A stretch of 5,794 nt of DNA, from the NCBI GenBank assembly GCA_023425615.1, contig JAFACJ010000020.1, forward strand, positions 1 through 5,794, read 5' to 3'. The stretch comes from Actinomycetes bacterium (lineage in GTDB: Bacteria; Actinomycetota; Actinomycetes; Streptosporangiales; Streptosporangiaceae). The notes beneath the pieces were generated by a model, which made no database searches, had not been told where the DNA came from, and worked only from the letters and a program-made list of their open reading frames with translations. Positions 4,739-5,794 of the stretch are shown in pieces (the stretch's first letter is position 1; every line of letters begins with the position of its first letter). The translations under genes and the position numbers were made by a program.

Positions 4739-5794
4739 TCAGGAGGTGACGCGGACGCCCTGGTCGAGCAGCAGCCGCCGCAGCGCGCCGACGTCCGCCT
4801 TGTCGGAGGCGAGCCGGGGGATGTCCTTCTCGCCGGGGGTGACCAGCCACAGCGAGGGGACCTTGAAGGAGCTCAGGATCGCGCGTCCCGCCGCCGCCAG
4901 CTCCGCCGGGTCCAGCCCGTCCCCGACCAGCACGGCTCCGACCTCTTGGCGGGCACCGGTCTCCACGTCCGTCACGAAAGCCTGCCGCACCCCGGGAAGG
5001 GAGAGCAGCGCCTGCTCCACCTCGATGGGGTAGACGGTCGCTCCGCTCACCTTGAACATGTCATCGACGCGGCCCTCGTACCAGAGGAACCCGTCCTCGT
5101 CCAAAGACCCGAGGTCCCCGGTGGCGTAGTAGCCGTCGGCGTCGAAGACCTCGTGCCTCTCCCTGCCGCAGATACCGCGCATCGTCACCGGGCCGCGCAC
5201 CAGGATCTCTCCGCTGTCCCCCGCCTGCACCGGCCGGCGCGTCTCCGGATCGACGACCCTGACCTCGATCCCCTCGACGGGTCTCCCGCAACTGCCGAAC
5301 TTGTCCGGCGGCATGTCCGTGTCCAGGCGGTAGCCCGCGTACGGCCCGAACGTCTCGGTCATCCCGAACAGGTTCGCGCGTGCGCGCGGACGTGCTCTCA
5401 GCGGTTCGGGAAGGACCGCGTCGAGGCTGCCGGGCCGCAGGTGGGGCAGCCTCGACGGGTCGAACGAGGGGTGCGCCGCGATACGCGCGCCCTGCTGTGG
5501 CCACCCCCGGAACAGGGTGACGCGCTCCCGCGTGAGGAAGTCGATGGTCCGCTCGGGCTGCGGGGAGACCTCGGTGAGCAGCGTCGCCCCGGCCACGAGG
5601 CCGGTGAGCAGTCCGCCCGCGAACCCGCCCGTCCAGAAGAACGGCATCGGGATGTACAGCCGCTCGCCCGGCCCCACGCGACGGATGTCGAGGCTTCCCT
5701 CGACCGCCCGCAACGCACTGCCATGTGTGTGGATGGTGCCTTTGGGCGTCCCCCTGCTCCCGGAGGTGAACAGGATGACGAAGTCGTCCGCGGG
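4739..5794 (-). CDS. AMP-forming acyl-CoA ligase (ANL superfamily), N-terminus outside window
   Basis: The reading frame is open to the right edge, giving 351 visible residues and a stop at 4741-4739. The beginning of the gene, perhaps 150 residues, lies beyond the window. Visible motifs, numbered from the edge, are the phosphate-binding loop TSGSRGTPKG (10-19) followed by HTHG, the A5 motif FGMTE (143-147), YYATGD with Asp227, GRVDDMFKVSG (241-251) spanning the hinge, YPIEVE, and a C-terminal IPRLASDK with the presumed catalytic Lys332. It would activate a carboxylic acid to acyl-AMP and then acyl-CoA. Two motif positions are unusual: Arg replaces the common Thr in the phosphate loop, and Asp replaces the usual Gly before the final Lys. 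It is clearly different in sequence from the ligase at 628-2115, so the pair probably have different substrates. It is convergent with the crotonase at 3825-4679 and belongs to another transcript. Confidence 0.92.
   Translation of the reverse strand, partial: PADDFVILFTSGSRGTPKGTIHTHGSALRAVEGSLDIRRVGPGERLYIPMPFFWTGGFAGGLLTGLVAGATLLTEVSPQPERTIDFLTRERVTLFRGWPQQGARIAAHPSFDPSRLPHLRPGSLDAVLPEPLRARPRARANLFGMTETFGPYAGYRLDTDMPPDKFGSCGRPVEGIEVRVVDPETRRPVQAGDSGEILVRGPVTMRGICGRERHEVFDADGYYATGDLGSLDEDGFLWYEGRVDDMFKVSGATVYPIEVEQALLSLPGVRQAFVTDVETGARQEVGAVLVGDGLDPAELAAAGRAILSSFKVPSLWLVTPGEKDIPRLASDKADVGALRRLLLDQGVRVTS

Noticed and set aside
4741..4749. Perfect Shine-Dalgarno-like AGGAGGTGA on the plus strand
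   Set aside because: It is the complement of the last codons and stop of the leftward ligase (Val-Thr-Ser-stop), and no credible plus-strand gene follows.
5372..5392. Alternating CG/TG run (cgcgcgtgcgcgcgg) that could adopt Z-DNA
   Set aside because: It lies inside the ligase coding sequence and encodes an Arg/Ala-rich stretch just before the FGMTE motif, so codon bias in GC-rich DNA explains it.

Overview
The window reads as chromosomal DNA of a GC-rich actinobacterium. G or C dominates third codon positions, two of the starts are GTG, genes are packed with 1- to 4-base overlaps, and the one clear terminator is a long hairpin without a U-tract. Nothing in the sequence fixes the genus. All six genes act on CoA thioesters: two AMP-forming acyl-CoA ligases, three crotonase-fold enzymes (enoyl-CoA hydratase/isomerase superfamily) and one hotdog-fold thioesterase. 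No RNA gene, mobile element or CRISPR array was seen.

Layout. Positions 1-3742 hold a leftward operon read in the order PaaG-like crotonase (3742-2936), second crotonase (2903-2115), acyl-CoA ligase (2115-628) and hotdog thioesterase (631 to beyond the left edge). The ligase start overlaps the preceding stop by one base (TGATG), and the thioesterase start overlaps the ligase stop by four (GTGA), so translation is probably coupled. Positions 3743-3824 are a divergent control region with a strikingly AT-rich core (about 19% GC over 43 bases) carrying short palindromes. To its right a third crotonase runs rightward (3825-4679). It ends at a perfect 12-bp hairpin (4686-4714) that separates it from a convergent second acyl-CoA ligase (4739 to beyond the right edge, leftward).

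How the genes may work together (inference). A carboxylic acid is activated to its CoA thioester by one or both ligases, the crotonases then hydrate, isomerise or cleave the acyl-CoA, and the thioesterase releases a free acid or rescues CoA from dead-end thioesters. No acyl-CoA dehydrogenase, 3-hydroxyacyl-CoA dehydrogenase, thiolase or regulator lies inside the window, so the substrate cannot be named. The three crotonases differ at the two positions that hold the catalytic glutamates of classical enoyl-CoA hydratase, and none has both. They are therefore probably three different chemistries rather than redundant copies. The set looks like a specialised CoA-dependent catabolic locus; I see no sign of a wholly new kind of system.
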